From Girardinichthys multiradiatus (Eukaryota > Chordata > Actinopteri > Cyprinodontiformes > Goodeidae), in NCBI RefSeq assembly GCF_021462225.1, contig NC_061816.1, positions 6,792,119 through 6,856,118 on the forward strand: DNA of 64,000 nucleotides, written 5' to 3'. A program made the position numbers and the translations under genes. Below the pieces are notes generated by a model that saw nothing but the letters and a program-made list of their open reading frames with translations, searched no databases and was not told where the DNA came from. This document shows, one piece after another, positions 46,501 through 57,599 of this stretch; position 1 is the first letter of the stretch; the number at the start of each line of letters is the position of its first letter.

Positions 46501-47339
46501 GTCACTTACTGTAAATTGAAGAGAAACAGGAGGACAGGTTTTGTGTTTTCTGCTTAGATGTGCAGGTACACAGGAAATTGTTGGGGTTTTTTACTTTCTG
46601 TGTGATGAGCTGATTCAGCTGGACTCAGCTGGGGGGAGGGCAGGAGGCGGTGGACAGACAGCTGCAGAAGGGTGATGGCGGGGTGGACCAGGGGGTGGTG
46701 ATGGGGAGGAAGTTGTGGAAGAAGTAGTACCTTAGATGAGAAAAATATGGATTCCTGTCGGCAAGACAAATTGATCTTCAGTGTGTGGGAGGAGCAGAGA
46801 TGCTTGTGAAGGGAAATCTGCTGAGAGAGAGGCCAGAAAACAGGAGGAAGAAGAGACAGGGCTAGGCTTATCACTCTGAGTGTGTGTATGAAGGAGCAGC
46901 AACTGAACCAACAGACTCTGAACTAACAGATGTTTAGATAAAGTAGATAGAAAGAATTGCAGATGTGCACTGCATCAGCCTTGATCCCTGCAGCTTAGAG
47001 GCTTTGACAGGGTCTCTAGAAGTGTTGGCATTTAATGTTTTTACAAATGGATATGATGCTCAGGGGTAATAGAGTTGCATGGGTAATGTAGATATGTATT
47101 GACTTTAAAGGTAAACATGTACAATCAAAGGGGAAACATGTTGTTGCAGTAAAATATATGAATAATAAAAGTGAAAAACCCATGGAACTGGTGGAGGAGT
47201 TGAGCTCATTAGTAGGTAAAACGGATGAAGCCTAATGTTTGTATACATAGGTGATACTCTCTCAGAAACATGTCAGTGGTTGTAGGACAAGAATGTCTAG
47301 AATGATAAAACCTACAGCAGAGAGTAGATGGTTTGTGGA
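43591..47339. other. Unassigned 3.7 kb, no gene seen
   Basis: A short (CAAA)n run lies near 44,389-44,406. The part from about 45,850 to 46,520 is GC-richer, with several CpGs and GGCGGGGGCCGCCG near 46,481. No reading frame has a recognisable domain, and no repeat family is identified. Confidence 0.35.
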
Positions 47340-48265
47340 CTGCAGGTAGTTGGCTGGTAAAGTGGTTGGTTACTGAATTAAGAGTAGCTCAAGAACTTTA
47401 TGATTGGTTTGTAGCTTAGGTTAGCTAGGTGGATGGCTAGTTGCTTTGTTTATTGCACATGGTTTAGGATTTAGGTAAGATGGTTGGCAGTTGTTTAGGT
47501 GGCTAGTTAGCTCTGTTGTAGGTTATTTGGTTGCTTGGTCACTTGATTTAGACTGATCTTTATGGTTTTTCGTTGGGTTAGCCTTTTCTTTGGCTTTTTG
47601 TGATTGGTTAATGATTAGGGTTCATTTGCATATTTGTTATATATGGTTGGTCGACTGTTTTGTTGCTTGGTTGGGATTAGTTGGATTGTTGGTTTTCTAG
47701 TAGGTTGGCTGTGGCTGGTTGATGGTTAAACTGGAGAATTGAGGTTAGTTGATTGTCGTTGGATGGAAGAGTGGTTGGTTGTTTATGGTTGTTTGGATGG
47801 TATATTGGCTGCTTGCTTGGTTAGTTCATAAATGCTTATTAGTGAGTGGGTTTTGACGGAAAGCTGGTCTACTGCAGCTTTTATGGTGTATGGTTGAAAG
47901 GGTGGTTTGCTGGTTGGTTTCTTGAGGTTGGCTGGTTGGTAAGCTGCTGGATTTGTTCATTGTTGATGGTTGGCTTCTTTGATAATAATTCATTTAGAGT
48001 TGATCTGGGTTTGATGGATAACTGGTGTATTTATTGCTGTAACTTTGAAGTCTTTTTGGTTGGTTTATTGTGATCAGATGGTTAGTTGGCTTGTTTGATG
48101 CAGGATGATTGTAGTTGGTTTGGTTGCTGATTTGCCAGTTAATCGGATGCTTTGTCAATCGACTGAATTTACTGATATGGGTATGTTTGATAGTTGGTCC
48201 ATGCCATTGGTTTTTGGTTTTGTTGGTTGGTAGGCTGTCTGGTTGGTTGGTTGTTTGTTTTGTTT
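47340..48265. repeat. Degenerate TTGG/GGTTGGTT array
   Basis: About 0.9 kb is dominated by TTGGTTGG, GGCTGGTTGG and GATGGTTGG words with no fixed period. On the + strand it is T- and G-rich with very little C or A. Cysteine/tryptophan/leucine-rich and proline/asparagine-rich reading frames within it are composition artefacts. Its edges fade into unassigned sequence. Confidence 0.78.
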
Positions 48266-51029
48266 TAGTTTGCGTCTCTTCACCATTAGGACAACAAATA
48301 GGAATGGGCCTGCAGGCTGGGTTGATTTCTCTGTGTTGTTGATAATTGGACAAAGTGCATCACAAGCACCCCCCAAAAATCATATGACCTTACAAGACTT
48401 GGACTGTGATCCAGAAATAATTTAAATGTTTTTATAGTCCTTACTATGTCTGTAGAACTTTCCACTAATTGAAGACGCATTGGTTCTTCAGCAGTTAAAA
48501 AGCTTCCTGAAACTAGATCACTCTTTTACTTGCATTTCTGACCTGCAGCAAAACCCAGAACCATTAATGTTTTAGAATACTTTGATACGACATCTCATAT
48601 ATCTACATCTATTTTTGCAGAAAAGGAAATTGTTTAATTTCAGCATTTTTCTTGGATCATATTTACCTTGTGAGTAAAAACCACTGTGTAAAGATGATGT
48701 AGGTGTGTGTGAGTTGCTGCCATTTTAAGATTACCGACACCTGTTACAACCCCCACCTCCTTCATTCAGCGAACCGAAAAAGACACGCACACACATTTGT
48801 GTAAACAGGAAAGGAGTTATGTGAGCAGAAATGCCAAGTGTCCCTTTGGGAAACAAGGAACAGTTCATCTTTCTGGGTCCCCTGACGAGCAGTATTGCAA
48901 CTGTTAACCCATTGCTATTCCCAGGTTAATGTAAATAAAAAGGTACAAGAAGAGAAAAACCGAAGAGTACTTTTTCTGTCTAGCATTTCCTTCACATACA
49001 GGACATGCAGACTCCCTAAACTGATGATCAAGAAGATGTCCATTGCATTGTTTTCCTGAGCCACACAAGAACAGACACTAGAAGCATCACAAGCTTCATC
49101 CATAAATCAAATGACAACAAAGGTGGGTGTCACACAAACATGCACACAAAGAAATCCATCCAAGCATTAACAGGTTATCACTTCCCCCTCTAACCCATAA
49201 ATCAAATGCAGTGAATGTAGGAAGATACATTTCAGGAGTTTCACAAATGCACAAACACCTCTATTACTCAGGAGCAATCTGACAATTTCAAATGTTCGGC
49301 ATCTGTACAGGCAGCTCCAGAGGTCGCCTCCGAGCACTGACCGGGTGACACCGCAGATTGGCACCTGTCACGCCACATTCAAACACCCGTGCCCATGTGA
49401 GTAGCACTGACAGATAGGTCAGCGCACCAAACCTGAGGTAGCACCCATGGCTTCTCCAGCCTCCATGTGTGACAGAGGTAAAAATAAAACAGCAGCGGCT
49501 TTGGTTCGTTCATGCCAATGTCAACTGTTGACCTGGTATTGTTTATTAAATAATCTTACTTTTAGAAAACCATGACATTATAACTGTAAATATTGTATAT
49601 ATACATTTTCTGCTCTCTAAAGAATTTGAAAATATTCTACCTTTAATTTTAGTATATTTATTCAATTAGGAAAATAATCCCATGTTAAGTAATACTTAGT
49701 TTTAATCAAATTAAATAATTACTAATCTTAAAGTGAGGTACAAACATGACACTATTAATGTCAGTTCATCTTAGCTTCTCTTTAAAATGGCAAAGTTAGC
49801 TGGAAATGTGACAAACAGGACCAAAGTTTATCTTGGCACCACACACATTAAGGAAGATCACACGTCTATTTAGATGTCAAACTTGTAACCCCACACAGCT
49901 ACAGAATCGGTGCATCTGCAACTCAAATATCACAGCAATGACCCAATAATAACATTAATTATTCTTACACTACACTACGCTATGCTGTCTGGCCAGATTC
50001 ACTCACCTCAATATGCTGGACGCTTGAAACTGAAAGGGAAAGTGACAGCTTGACCTAATTACTGATTAATTCTGCTAAAAAATATCTGACCACTTGGGAG
50101 CAATAACAGTGCATTACAATGTCATTCTTATTCAGTTTATTCACTAAAAATCAAAGTCAACATCCTTGATCCCAAAGCACTTGCACCATTCCAAACGAGA
50201 CTTCAAAGACATGACAGGAGTTGATGTTTCACAAAATGCAGTTTATTTCTTAACATTCGCAACAGCATTTTTATTGTGCAATGGGTGTTTTGTGTTATGT
50301 ATTAGTGTTTTTATTGGGTACAAAAGTTTTTCCCTATAGCTGATAGTACAATAACTATCAACCAGTGATTGACAGATGACCTGTTTAACATTTTCTTTTT
50401 TACTATCACAGACCTAATAATGTGGAGCTCGCTAAAGTTACTGGGACTAAGACTGGACCTTTATAACAAACACTCCAGGTAGGTTTAGTATAAAACAAAT
50501 AAGGAATATGAGGAGACACAAATCATGCTCTCCTCTGTAATTACAGTGGAGGATCTGTGATGCTGCGGGCCTTTTTTTTTCCAATGGAAGACCTAGAAGA
50601 TGGCATGGTATCAAAGACCCAAAGTCTAAATAAAACTCAGACAGACTTTGCCATTAAACTGAAAATTAGTTATTGTTGGGTCTTTGAGCAGAGTAATGAT
50701 CTAAAATCAACACCTTTAAGGGTCAGAGAGATCTCACTTCTGTACACCCATACCTTCTCAAATCTAATAGGGGAGGATTGTGTACCAACAAGTCTAAATG
50801 GTGGTCAGAAAATATATTGTGTTTTAGGCCATAAAACCTAATTGTGACATCAAGCCACTGTTTGACAGCCATCTGCTGAGGTCAGAGTTTATTACCTTAT
50901 TCCTGCAGTTTAAACAAGTTTGAATCATTCTAACTGAACATTTTTTATTAAACACTTTATGATATTTTAAAATTAAAATAAAATACTCCTAATACTGAAG
51001 GCTTTAATGTGTCTTTGCATGCTTGTTCT
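48266..51029. other. Unassigned 2.8 kb, no gene seen
   Basis: AT-rich overall. The block near 49,310-49,450 is GC-balanced and non-repetitive, with for example TGACCGGGTGACACCGCAGA near 49,339. No gene or element is recognised. Confidence 0.35.
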
Positions 51030-51420
51030 TCTGTTTCAGACGTCAGGGTCAGAGCAGCGGAATAAGCACGTCCTCATTGAGGAGGACAAGAGCAATGATC
51101 GATGCCAATCGCGTAATCAGGCCTTTATTTGAAGAGGGTCGCTGATTCTCAGTCCATCAAGGTTAAGAGTGCGGCACTTGTCACGGCATGATTTATTATT
51201 GCCAGGAGCAGATGAACAACGCCGCACGCCTCCAAGAAGTAGGAGGGGGGCTGTTAGGGATTGAGTCGATGAGTCTCCGCCGTTTGGATTAATAAGTCCA
51301 GACGTTATGTGTGAAGCACATTTTGGAAATTAGCCTTGAAAAATTAGCATGCCACCATCAATCGGCATCAAATGATTCAAGGGGCGTGGTCTGGCCTTAT
51401 TTAAATGGTATTCATCATCA
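51030..51420. other. Possible conserved noncoding block
   Basis: Non-repetitive, CpG-containing sequence with AATCGCGTAATCAGGCCTTT (near 51,107) and GGCATGATTTATTATTGCCA (near 51,185). It has no open frame and does not resemble any repeat here. This texture suggests regulatory DNA, but conservation is untested. Confidence 0.22.
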
Positions 51421-52781
51421 CTTGCATGCAGTCTAAAGAGCACCACAGACTCATTTCAGTCACTCTTTGTTGTTGGCCGTTCAACTGTGGAAGCGATTGA
51501 GTTTCCTCCCGATCAGTCAGTTCTTTACTTTGACATGAGAAGGAAAGTTTAAACTCTCTTGTTTTGTTTGGAGATTTGATAAATATTAAAAATGAAACAT
51601 ATATAACACCCTGACAGTGCTGGAGCTTCATCATTTTCCCCGTGAATGAGGAATAAAGTGCTGTGGTGAAAGAGACGTCGCTCTGACGGATGCCTATTTA
51701 CAAACAAAAGTGCGGCGGGACACTCCCGCCTGTCCGCCAGAACTCTGTGGTATATTTGAGACGAATGGAGCGGAAACGGCATTTTTCATCCCGTTCCCCT
51801 CTGCTTGTGCTCCCCTTACACACCCATCACAACAGGGAACACATGTAATGCATCACGCCGTGATTTCTGACACCGAGGTGGAGGTAATAACTTTAGGAAG
51901 GCTGCTCCGCCAGGCTCCACGCTCTTATGTCAGCCATCGATCTGTTGGGCCGGGAGACAACTCATTTCAGTGTCGTGACTCGCCATGATGGACCAGCCCG
52001 CCCCAAATCCCTCGACCGATTCCCGCCTCGGTGTTTCCAGCGAGTCGCTGTCAGAGCGGCATCATGTCGGACGCTTGGCGAGTCTATTGATCTGCCATGG
52101 GTGGATGGGCGGAGAGGGAGCGAAGACGGTCTCCTCAGGCGCTTTCTCCATTTCTGTGGATCTTGTCATGCAGCTACACAGATCTGTCACAATATCTAAA
52201 GTTTACTGTACAGATGATATTTTTTAGGGGGGTTCTTTGAGTATTTTAGTTTTACTGGTTTTTTGATTACAATTGCTGCTGCAGAGAAAATAAGTATTAT
52301 TTCTTAAAGTTATGGAAATTTCTAATGCATTTTTTTGATCTGAACAATTTGTTAAAAAAATTGATTCAAATCAACACTTTGGCTACAAATGTTTCCCCTC
52401 TCTAGCTCTAGAAGTCAAAAGTAAATAAAAAAACAGCTACATATTTGTTGTTGTTCAAAACAATTTCCTCTGATCCTCTAGTTTTGGACCTGGTTTCCCC
52501 ATCATAACAGTTGTTTCTTTACATTGCCGTTTCCAGTTCCAGCTCTCCAGTGCCAATGTTCTGCAGGTTTTGGAGGTTTCTCCAGTTCAACACACCTGAT
52601 CTGAATAAATGGGTCTTTAACAGGTCTCTACAGAACTTAATGCTAAGGAAATAATTCTGGCCATGTCCAAAACATGCAGCAGACTAAGCGTCAAAGACCT
52701 GGACAGTACAGAGCCTCTATGGTTCTACAGCTTCCCTAAATTGTTTTAGAAAAAACAGACATGTCTGCTGGAAGAATATAC
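51421..52781. other. Unassigned; GC-richer block 51,640-52,160
   Basis: The interval 51,640-52,160 has many CpGs and overlapping short frames on the + strand, none with a known domain. It may be regulatory or an unrecognised exon-bearing segment. The part at about 52,470-52,750 (CAACACACCTGATCTGAATA near 52,589) reads like an old dispersed repeat but cannot be classified. Confidence 0.3.
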
Positions 52782-53235
52782 TGATATATCTCAATAAACT
52801 AGAATATAATTGAAATTTCTATTTATTTTAAAATCAAAATCTGAAACTAGTAAAGGTTATTACACAGATTGATTTGATTTAAGTATTTGTTATCATTTTG
52901 GCTTATAGCGAATGAAAACCCAAGATCGGTATTCTCACAAAATTTGAATAATATACAAGGTCTATAAAAAATTTGTTCAAACCCAATTGTTATGTTATGG
53001 CCCACACAATCTTGGAGAAGACTGCTGTGATGACAGCACATAGTCACGGACCCCGTCCACAAGGAGGGTAAGTCACAGAAGTTCTCTACTAAAGAAGCTG
53101 GTTGTTCAGAATGCTGTATCCAAGCATATGCATAAAAAGGTGAGTGGAAGGAAAAAGTGCGGTAGAAAAATGTGCACAAGCAAAAGGGATAACCACAGTC
53201 AATTCAAGAGTTTCACAGGAAATTGTGCTTCACGA
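52782..53235 (+). mobile_element. Tc1/mariner family B, left part
   Basis: It starts with a diverged inverted repeat CTCAATAAACTAGAATATAA (about 52,789), followed by the family leader TGGCTTATAGCGAATGAAAA (about 52,899) and N-terminal sequence including CCACAAGGAGGGTAAGTCAC (about 53,057). The copy stops near 53,235, where the L2-type LINE tail begins, so its catalytic part is lost. Confidence 0.65.
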
Positions 53236-53239
53236 GACA

Positions 53240-53552
53240 TCACACACGGAAGTATCCAGAACATGAGCTCCAACTATTAAACTCTATGCGTTACATTAAC
53301 GCTCAGCTTGGACTCCTGCTTTATTTGCACTGCCATACTTGCACAATGATCACCTGCACTGTTGTATTGCTCTTGCATCTTATACTGCTCTATATTTACT
53401 CCCACTCACTTAAAACTGTGCACATATATTTATATTATATTGTAGATATGTTTATACTGTTTAATTTGTACTGTATTGCACCGACTACGCCAAAACAAAT
53501 TCCTTGTATGTCCAAAAACGTACTTGGCAATAAAGCTTTTCTGATTCTGATT
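53240..53552 (+). mobile_element. L2/CR1-type LINE 3' UTR
   Basis: About 300 bases of LINE 3' untranslated sequence. TTATTTGCACTGCCATACTT (about 53,321), ATTGCACCGACTACGCCAAA (about 53,475), GGCAATAAAGCTTTTCTGAT (near 53,525) and a terminal GATTCTGATTT make up the characteristic end. The subfamily differs from the two L2 copies at 9,903 and 14,321, which share only the TTCCTTGT...GGCAATAAAGCT core. No coding sequence is present. Confidence 0.7.
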
Positions 53553-54071
53553 TCTTGTCTTAAAAACAGCTTACCGGGGCTAGGGAGAGAAATGTTTGGA
53601 CTGTTTAGATGGTTCAAAGTCCTCTTTCAGATAAAAATAAACTATGCAGTTTATTTTCAATCACCTTTATCTTTCTCTCTTCCCCTATTTCCTTCCATCA
53701 TTCCAACTTTTCTGAGATCAGGTCGTGGAGATGTCAGGTCCAAGAGGAAAATCCAGACATTTTTTTCCCTAATCAATGATCCCTAGTACCTCCTACAGGT
53801 TTCCAAGGAACATTCTGGCTAGGAGGGATACCAGTGGCGATTGCTCTAAGACTGCAAGGGAAGCTCAGCTTCCCCTAAAATGTCAAAAAATAAGTGATCA
53901 AATAGATACTGTTGTGTGTACATGTCATTGACTAAATATGTGCTACAACGCGCTCAACCTTTGTTCAGAATCAGCTTCTTGTCACTGGTAATGACGCGGC
54001 TTTCCTTTCACTCATTCCCGCAGCTTCACAGTGCTTTAAACAGTGAGTTCTATAGATGCGTTTCAGGAGAA

Positions 54072-54101
54072 TGATGTCATCACGCACGCTACCGCCATGT
54101 T
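54072..54101 (+). promoter_or_regulatory. CRE-like and YY1-like sites upstream of the ORF
   Basis: TGATGTCATCA (54,072-54,082) is a palindromic ATF/AP-1-like site. ACCGCCATGTT (54,091-54,101) matches the reverse form of a YY1 site. Both motifs are frequent near starts of TATA-less vertebrate promoters, and they lie 50-80 bases before the ATG at 54,151. Activity is unknown. Confidence 0.3.
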
Positions 54102-54150
54102 GAGTACCGAACGCTAAGCTAAGCTCCGTGGTGCTTTCTCTCAGACCAGA

Positions 54151-54357
54151 ATGGATCGTTCTCATTTAAATCCCCGCGAACTTAAACGATACAATGAGAA
54201 AATCGCTGTTATTGGATGCGATCTGTACGAAGTTCCTGCAGACTGTTTTCAACACCTTTCATCAACTGACAGGCTTCCAGATTTTTCCTTCCACGACTTA
54301 TATATATATCTTATACACAACCCGTCTTCATACACCGGGGAAAGTCTGAAAGACTAA
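54151..54357 (+). CDS. Captured first-exon-like ORF (SWIM/YqaJ-type protein start?)
   Basis: A 68-codon frame inside the hAT-type element begins MDRSHLNPRELKRYNEK and ends PSSYTGESLKD before a TAA. From general familiarity this resembles the N-terminus of large fish proteins that combine a SWIM zinc finger with a YqaJ-type nuclease domain, where the SLKDY segment would continue into the next part. None of those domains is present here, so the name is tentative. The ATG follows about 90 bases of CpG-rich sequence. The TAA could reflect a one-base loss (TAC AAG read as TAA AG) or simply the end of the captured piece. A chance open frame is the main alternative. Confidence 0.4.
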   Translation: MDRSHLNPRELKRYNEKIAVIGCDLYEVPADCFQHLSSTDRLPDFSFHDLYIYLIHNPSSYTGESLKD

Positions 54358-54860
54358 AGTCCCGCCCATCGGACGCTCAGCATCTCTGGAGGTCTATGGG
54401 GCAGTAGGCTGGCCTCGCCTGGCCCGGACTCTCAGCTTCTGCATGATGATTGGATGATCTGCCTGAGGCTGAATCCCTTTTTGATTGACAGCAAAATGAG
54501 CGAATCAGCAATCTTGAAAATGAGCAGATGCTGGTCCTTGAAAGACCAGCATCCGCCACTGAGGGATACATATCTCTTCCAGTGATTTCTAGGCCGGCTA
54601 CAGGATCTCCTCCCAGTAGGATGTGCTTAGATAACCTTCAGAGTGAGGCAACCCGATCCATCACTTGAAGGAGAATCACCTCTGACCCGGAGGGAGAAGT
54701 CCACCTCTCTCTGGTTGGGAACCATGAGCTCAGATAGCTGACTTTCATCCTGGCTGCTTTACTTTGGGCTGAGAATTGACTGGAGGTCTTGGCTTTATGC
54801 CACTAAGAGAATCACATCATATCCATCATAACAGGGCACTTCATCTCTATGACTACACTC

Positions 54861-55269
54861 TGAGATCCACTCCATGAAGACCACAACCAGGCGACCAAAC
54901 GAAGGCCAGTTAGAGTCGAACAAGCATGCCTTTGCAAATCTATTTTTTGGAAATTAAAACTTAAAGAAAAATCTGTTTTAGAGATAGAAAATTGCTTTTA
55001 CTGAGGATTAAAATGAGAAATAGAACCTCTAACCATGTCTAACCAGAAATGCCTTTGCAGGAGCATTAACGTCCTGCCTCTGTCAGTTTGTTGTGTTTGG
55101 TGTTGCAGCCCCGAGGCGGTACAGGTCATCCCGATTTCTGCACAAGTGTTGAACCCAACACCTGACCCTGAGGCTCTACCGCGGAGCTCCAAACCCAACG
55201 TGACACACAGCTCCAAACGGGCATAAACACTCCCCCTCAGTTCTGCTGCATTTAAAAAAAAACCCTCAG
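54861..55269. other. Unassigned sequence
   Basis: No gene or repeat is recognised. Part of this stretch may be further decayed LINE continuing from 54,860, but no motif supports it. Confidence 0.35.
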
Positions 55270-55460
55270 CTACATATTCATGGTGTCAGACGGAGAGCAC
55301 GTGTAAGGTAAAACAAAGACTACTGATTTCCTGCTCATTATGATGAATGAGCGCAAGTGCGAGGCGCTGAATGCAATTATGTTTTCCTGAATGCGTGTGA
55401 ACACGGAGCTCAAGTCAGGAGCAGTAATGCAAATTGTGCTGTCACTTCATCTCTAGCAGG
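55270..55460. other. Possible conserved noncoding block with POU octamer
   Basis: Non-repetitive sequence with a perfect ATGCAAAT octamer at 55,427-55,434 and several ATTA cores. An octamer is expected by chance about twice in 64 kb of balanced DNA, so it adds little weight alone. Regulatory function is inferred from texture only. Confidence 0.2.
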
Positions 55461-56769
55461 ACGGTTGGATGCATGTGTGTGAGGTGAGAGAACAGGGAAG
55501 GGGGCGAGGAGGATGCAGAATCAGGCCGGATCTCCTCAGACACGTTCATCGGTAGGACCTCGGGGCAAAGCTGAGCCTCAACCTGAACTTGAGAGTTAAT
55601 TTTGTTTCTCCTCGTCTGGAGCTAAAGAAATAGCCTCAGGATACTCCAGAGTTTATTCTCCCCTTTTTGCCTGTCTGTTCATTTAATGTTTCAGGAAAAT
55701 CTCTAAAATTACAGACAAAAATAAGGTAATTCACAGGCGAGGCGACTTTATTTTTCCAACATCGTTTTTATTTACACTGTGCAGCTTTAGGGTGGATGTG
55801 CGCTAGTAAATCAGACAAGACAAAGGATGAAAACCTTCAAAATAAGCTCAAATACACCCAGCACTGCAGGCATTTCCCTCAACGGGTTAGTAATCCACGT
55901 CTCAATAAAATAATCACAATATTTTCCAGACGGAGCGGTTAAGCCAGAGGTTGAAGAGGGCTGTGAATGCAAATCATTTAAAACCTCTATTACAGGTAAA
56001 AGAAATATATTTTACGGTCACTTCCTGGCTTTCGGTGCTTCAGAGTATTAAGCAGAGGAGGTTTAAGAGAAAAAGTTCATTAAATACCACGGGGATTAGC
56101 CGACAGAGCTAAACCTTCTGCACCTGCTTCACCCCATGTTGCTTTTTTCCCCTTTCTTTAAAAGTACATCTTGAACAAGCTGCTTCAAAGGGGTAAAACG
56201 GAGACAAATTTAACCCCCCCCCCCCCCGAGAGCTTCACCTGAATGTTAATGAAATCAGGCAATTTAGGCTGAAACATAAACTCAAAGGGGGGAAGGACAG
56301 CACTGAAGCATGCACTCGAATGAGGGAATTTAAGAGGAGAGAGCTGCACCGAAGCACGGCGGTGGCAGCGGTGGAGTAAGGGGGAGAGGCGGTGCGAGGG
56401 GGTGGAAGGTTCTGCAGAGGTGAGCAAATCTGTAGAAGGAGAGCAAGTCACCTCATGAGGCGTAGATTTTACAGCCCCATTGCTGTAATCCTGACAGGCA
56501 GTCCACCCTCAGGGGAGCTGCACCTCCCTCCTCGTCTCCTTCCAGCTTCCCTCTCCTTCTCTCTGGGAATTTTTAAACTCGTGGCTTGAGCACACTCTTT
56601 CTCAAGTAACGATGACGACACTGATTTTGACTCTCCTTCTGCGTGGAGAACAAATCAATACCCGAACTCCAGGAGCCTTTCGAAGGCATCAGAAAGCAGC
56701 CAAGTGAAAACAGCGATCGAACGCGGTGCAGGAGCTTCGACTCTGAACAAACAAAGCAATGCAACCGTC
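55461..56769. other. Unassigned; poly-C tract at 56,214
   Basis: A run of 14 C spans 56,214-56,227. A second ATGCAAAT octamer is at 55,967-55,974. The stretch 56,330-56,420 is G-rich and purine-biased. No gene is recognised. Confidence 0.35.
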
Positions 56770-56960
56770 CATATTTGGGTCTAATTAAACGCTTAATGCC
56801 AATAATATCGCAGTAATGTGATGCTAATTACGGGGTAATTATGTAAACGATGGTTAACTATGATGATCAACGCTCAAATTAGTATTCAAATCATTGCAGC
56901 GAGGGGGCCCACCTCTTGTAATTGCATTAAAAGATGTACACAACTTTGAAAAGCAAGCAG
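56770..56960. other. Possible conserved noncoding block rich in TAATTA
   Basis: Three TAATTA homeodomain cores lie within 60 bases (56,782, 56,825 and 56,836), followed by TATGTAAACGATGG. No repeat similarity or open frame is present. The arrangement resembles homeodomain-bound enhancers but could be chance in AT-rich DNA. Confidence 0.25.
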
Positions 56961-57599
56961 AGGAACCTTTTTTCCTCTGCAGGAAAATGTGCAAATCACC
57001 AAGCAACACAGACGCACCCCCTCCTTCAAATCCTCCACCTCTGTACTATTTTTTTTCCAGGCAGAACTCACAGAAACATCTGTTAAGTAGGAGCAAATGT
57101 CAGCTAATTATTTCACCAAAGCATGTTTTTAATTGATCAACAGGGGAACAGCTGTAGAGTGTGTTCTCGCGTCACAGCGCCAGGCAAACGAAGACGGAGG
57201 CAGCGGTGGTGGTGGGGGTCGGTGAGGCAGGAGGGCGTGTGAGGAGAGGGGGGTGAGGAGACAAGAGAGCAACTCAAACCCTCCTTCACCTCTTCCTCCA
57301 AAGCCCTGCGAAAACGTTTGACCTCTCGCTGTAATTACTCACCACTGAACAGGATGCCTTGACGAGTCGAGTGGGGGGCACTCGTGTTAAACCTTCAGGA
57401 AGCGGATATTAACAGGTTCATCTTACATTTAGAGACCTCCACTCTCACTGCAAACATCTCCAGTCTTTGTTTCACTTCAGCTCTGCTTTTCTCACTGATT
57501 TTCTATCAGATATAGCAGGACGTTTGCTGTAAGTATCATTGCAAACAGAAAGTTTGCATTTAGAATATATTTACGGCTTTGTAGGATGTGATTGTCTGT
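56961..57599. other. Unassigned; G-rich stretch 57,190-57,260
   Basis: A purine-rich segment with GGTGGTGGTGGGGGTCGGTG (near 57,206) lies in otherwise unassigned sequence. No gene is recognised. Confidence 0.35.

Larger units (their letters stand above)
53832..54561. mobile_element. hAT-type element with perfect 8-bp target duplication
   Basis: The element begins CAGTGGCGATTGC and ends with the inverted form CATCCGCCACTG. It is flanked on both sides by AGGGATAC (53,824-53,831 and 54,562-54,569), a perfect 8-bp target-site duplication. Terminal CAGTGGCG and 8-bp duplications fit the hAT superfamily. There is no hAT transposase or BED finger. The interior has a CpG-rich section and an unrelated 68-codon frame. 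It would be non-autonomous. The perfect duplication suggests it is young compared with its surroundings. Confidence 0.82.
53690..54860 (-). mobile_element. RTE/Rex3-type LINE, split by a hAT-type element
   Basis: The minus strand carries a decayed LINE in two pieces. The 54,562-54,860 piece includes AAGM-like sequence before the WFPT block (near 54,720) and then HPTGRRSCSRPRNHWKRYVS (about 54,565-54,625). The 53,690-53,831 piece continues directly with VWIFLLDLTSPRPDLR (about 53,705-53,755), the normal end of this LINE type. The break falls within the codons after RYVS, where the 730-bp element at 53,832-54,561 is inserted. The LINE was already present when that element arrived. Confidence 0.68.

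Noticed and set aside
52470..52750. Dispersed repeat around the CAACACACCTGATCTG phrase
   Set aside because: It reads like an old repeat, but no ends, target duplication or coding remnant allow it to be classified.
53223..53786. 187-codon open frame
   Set aside because: It spans the end of a Tc1 fragment, the L2 LINE tail and unassigned DNA, so it is a chance frame crossing unrelated units.
55427..55974. Paired POU octamers as an enhancer
   Set aside because: Two perfect ATGCAAAT sites in 64 kb are expected by chance, so they are noted only within low-confidence candidate blocks.
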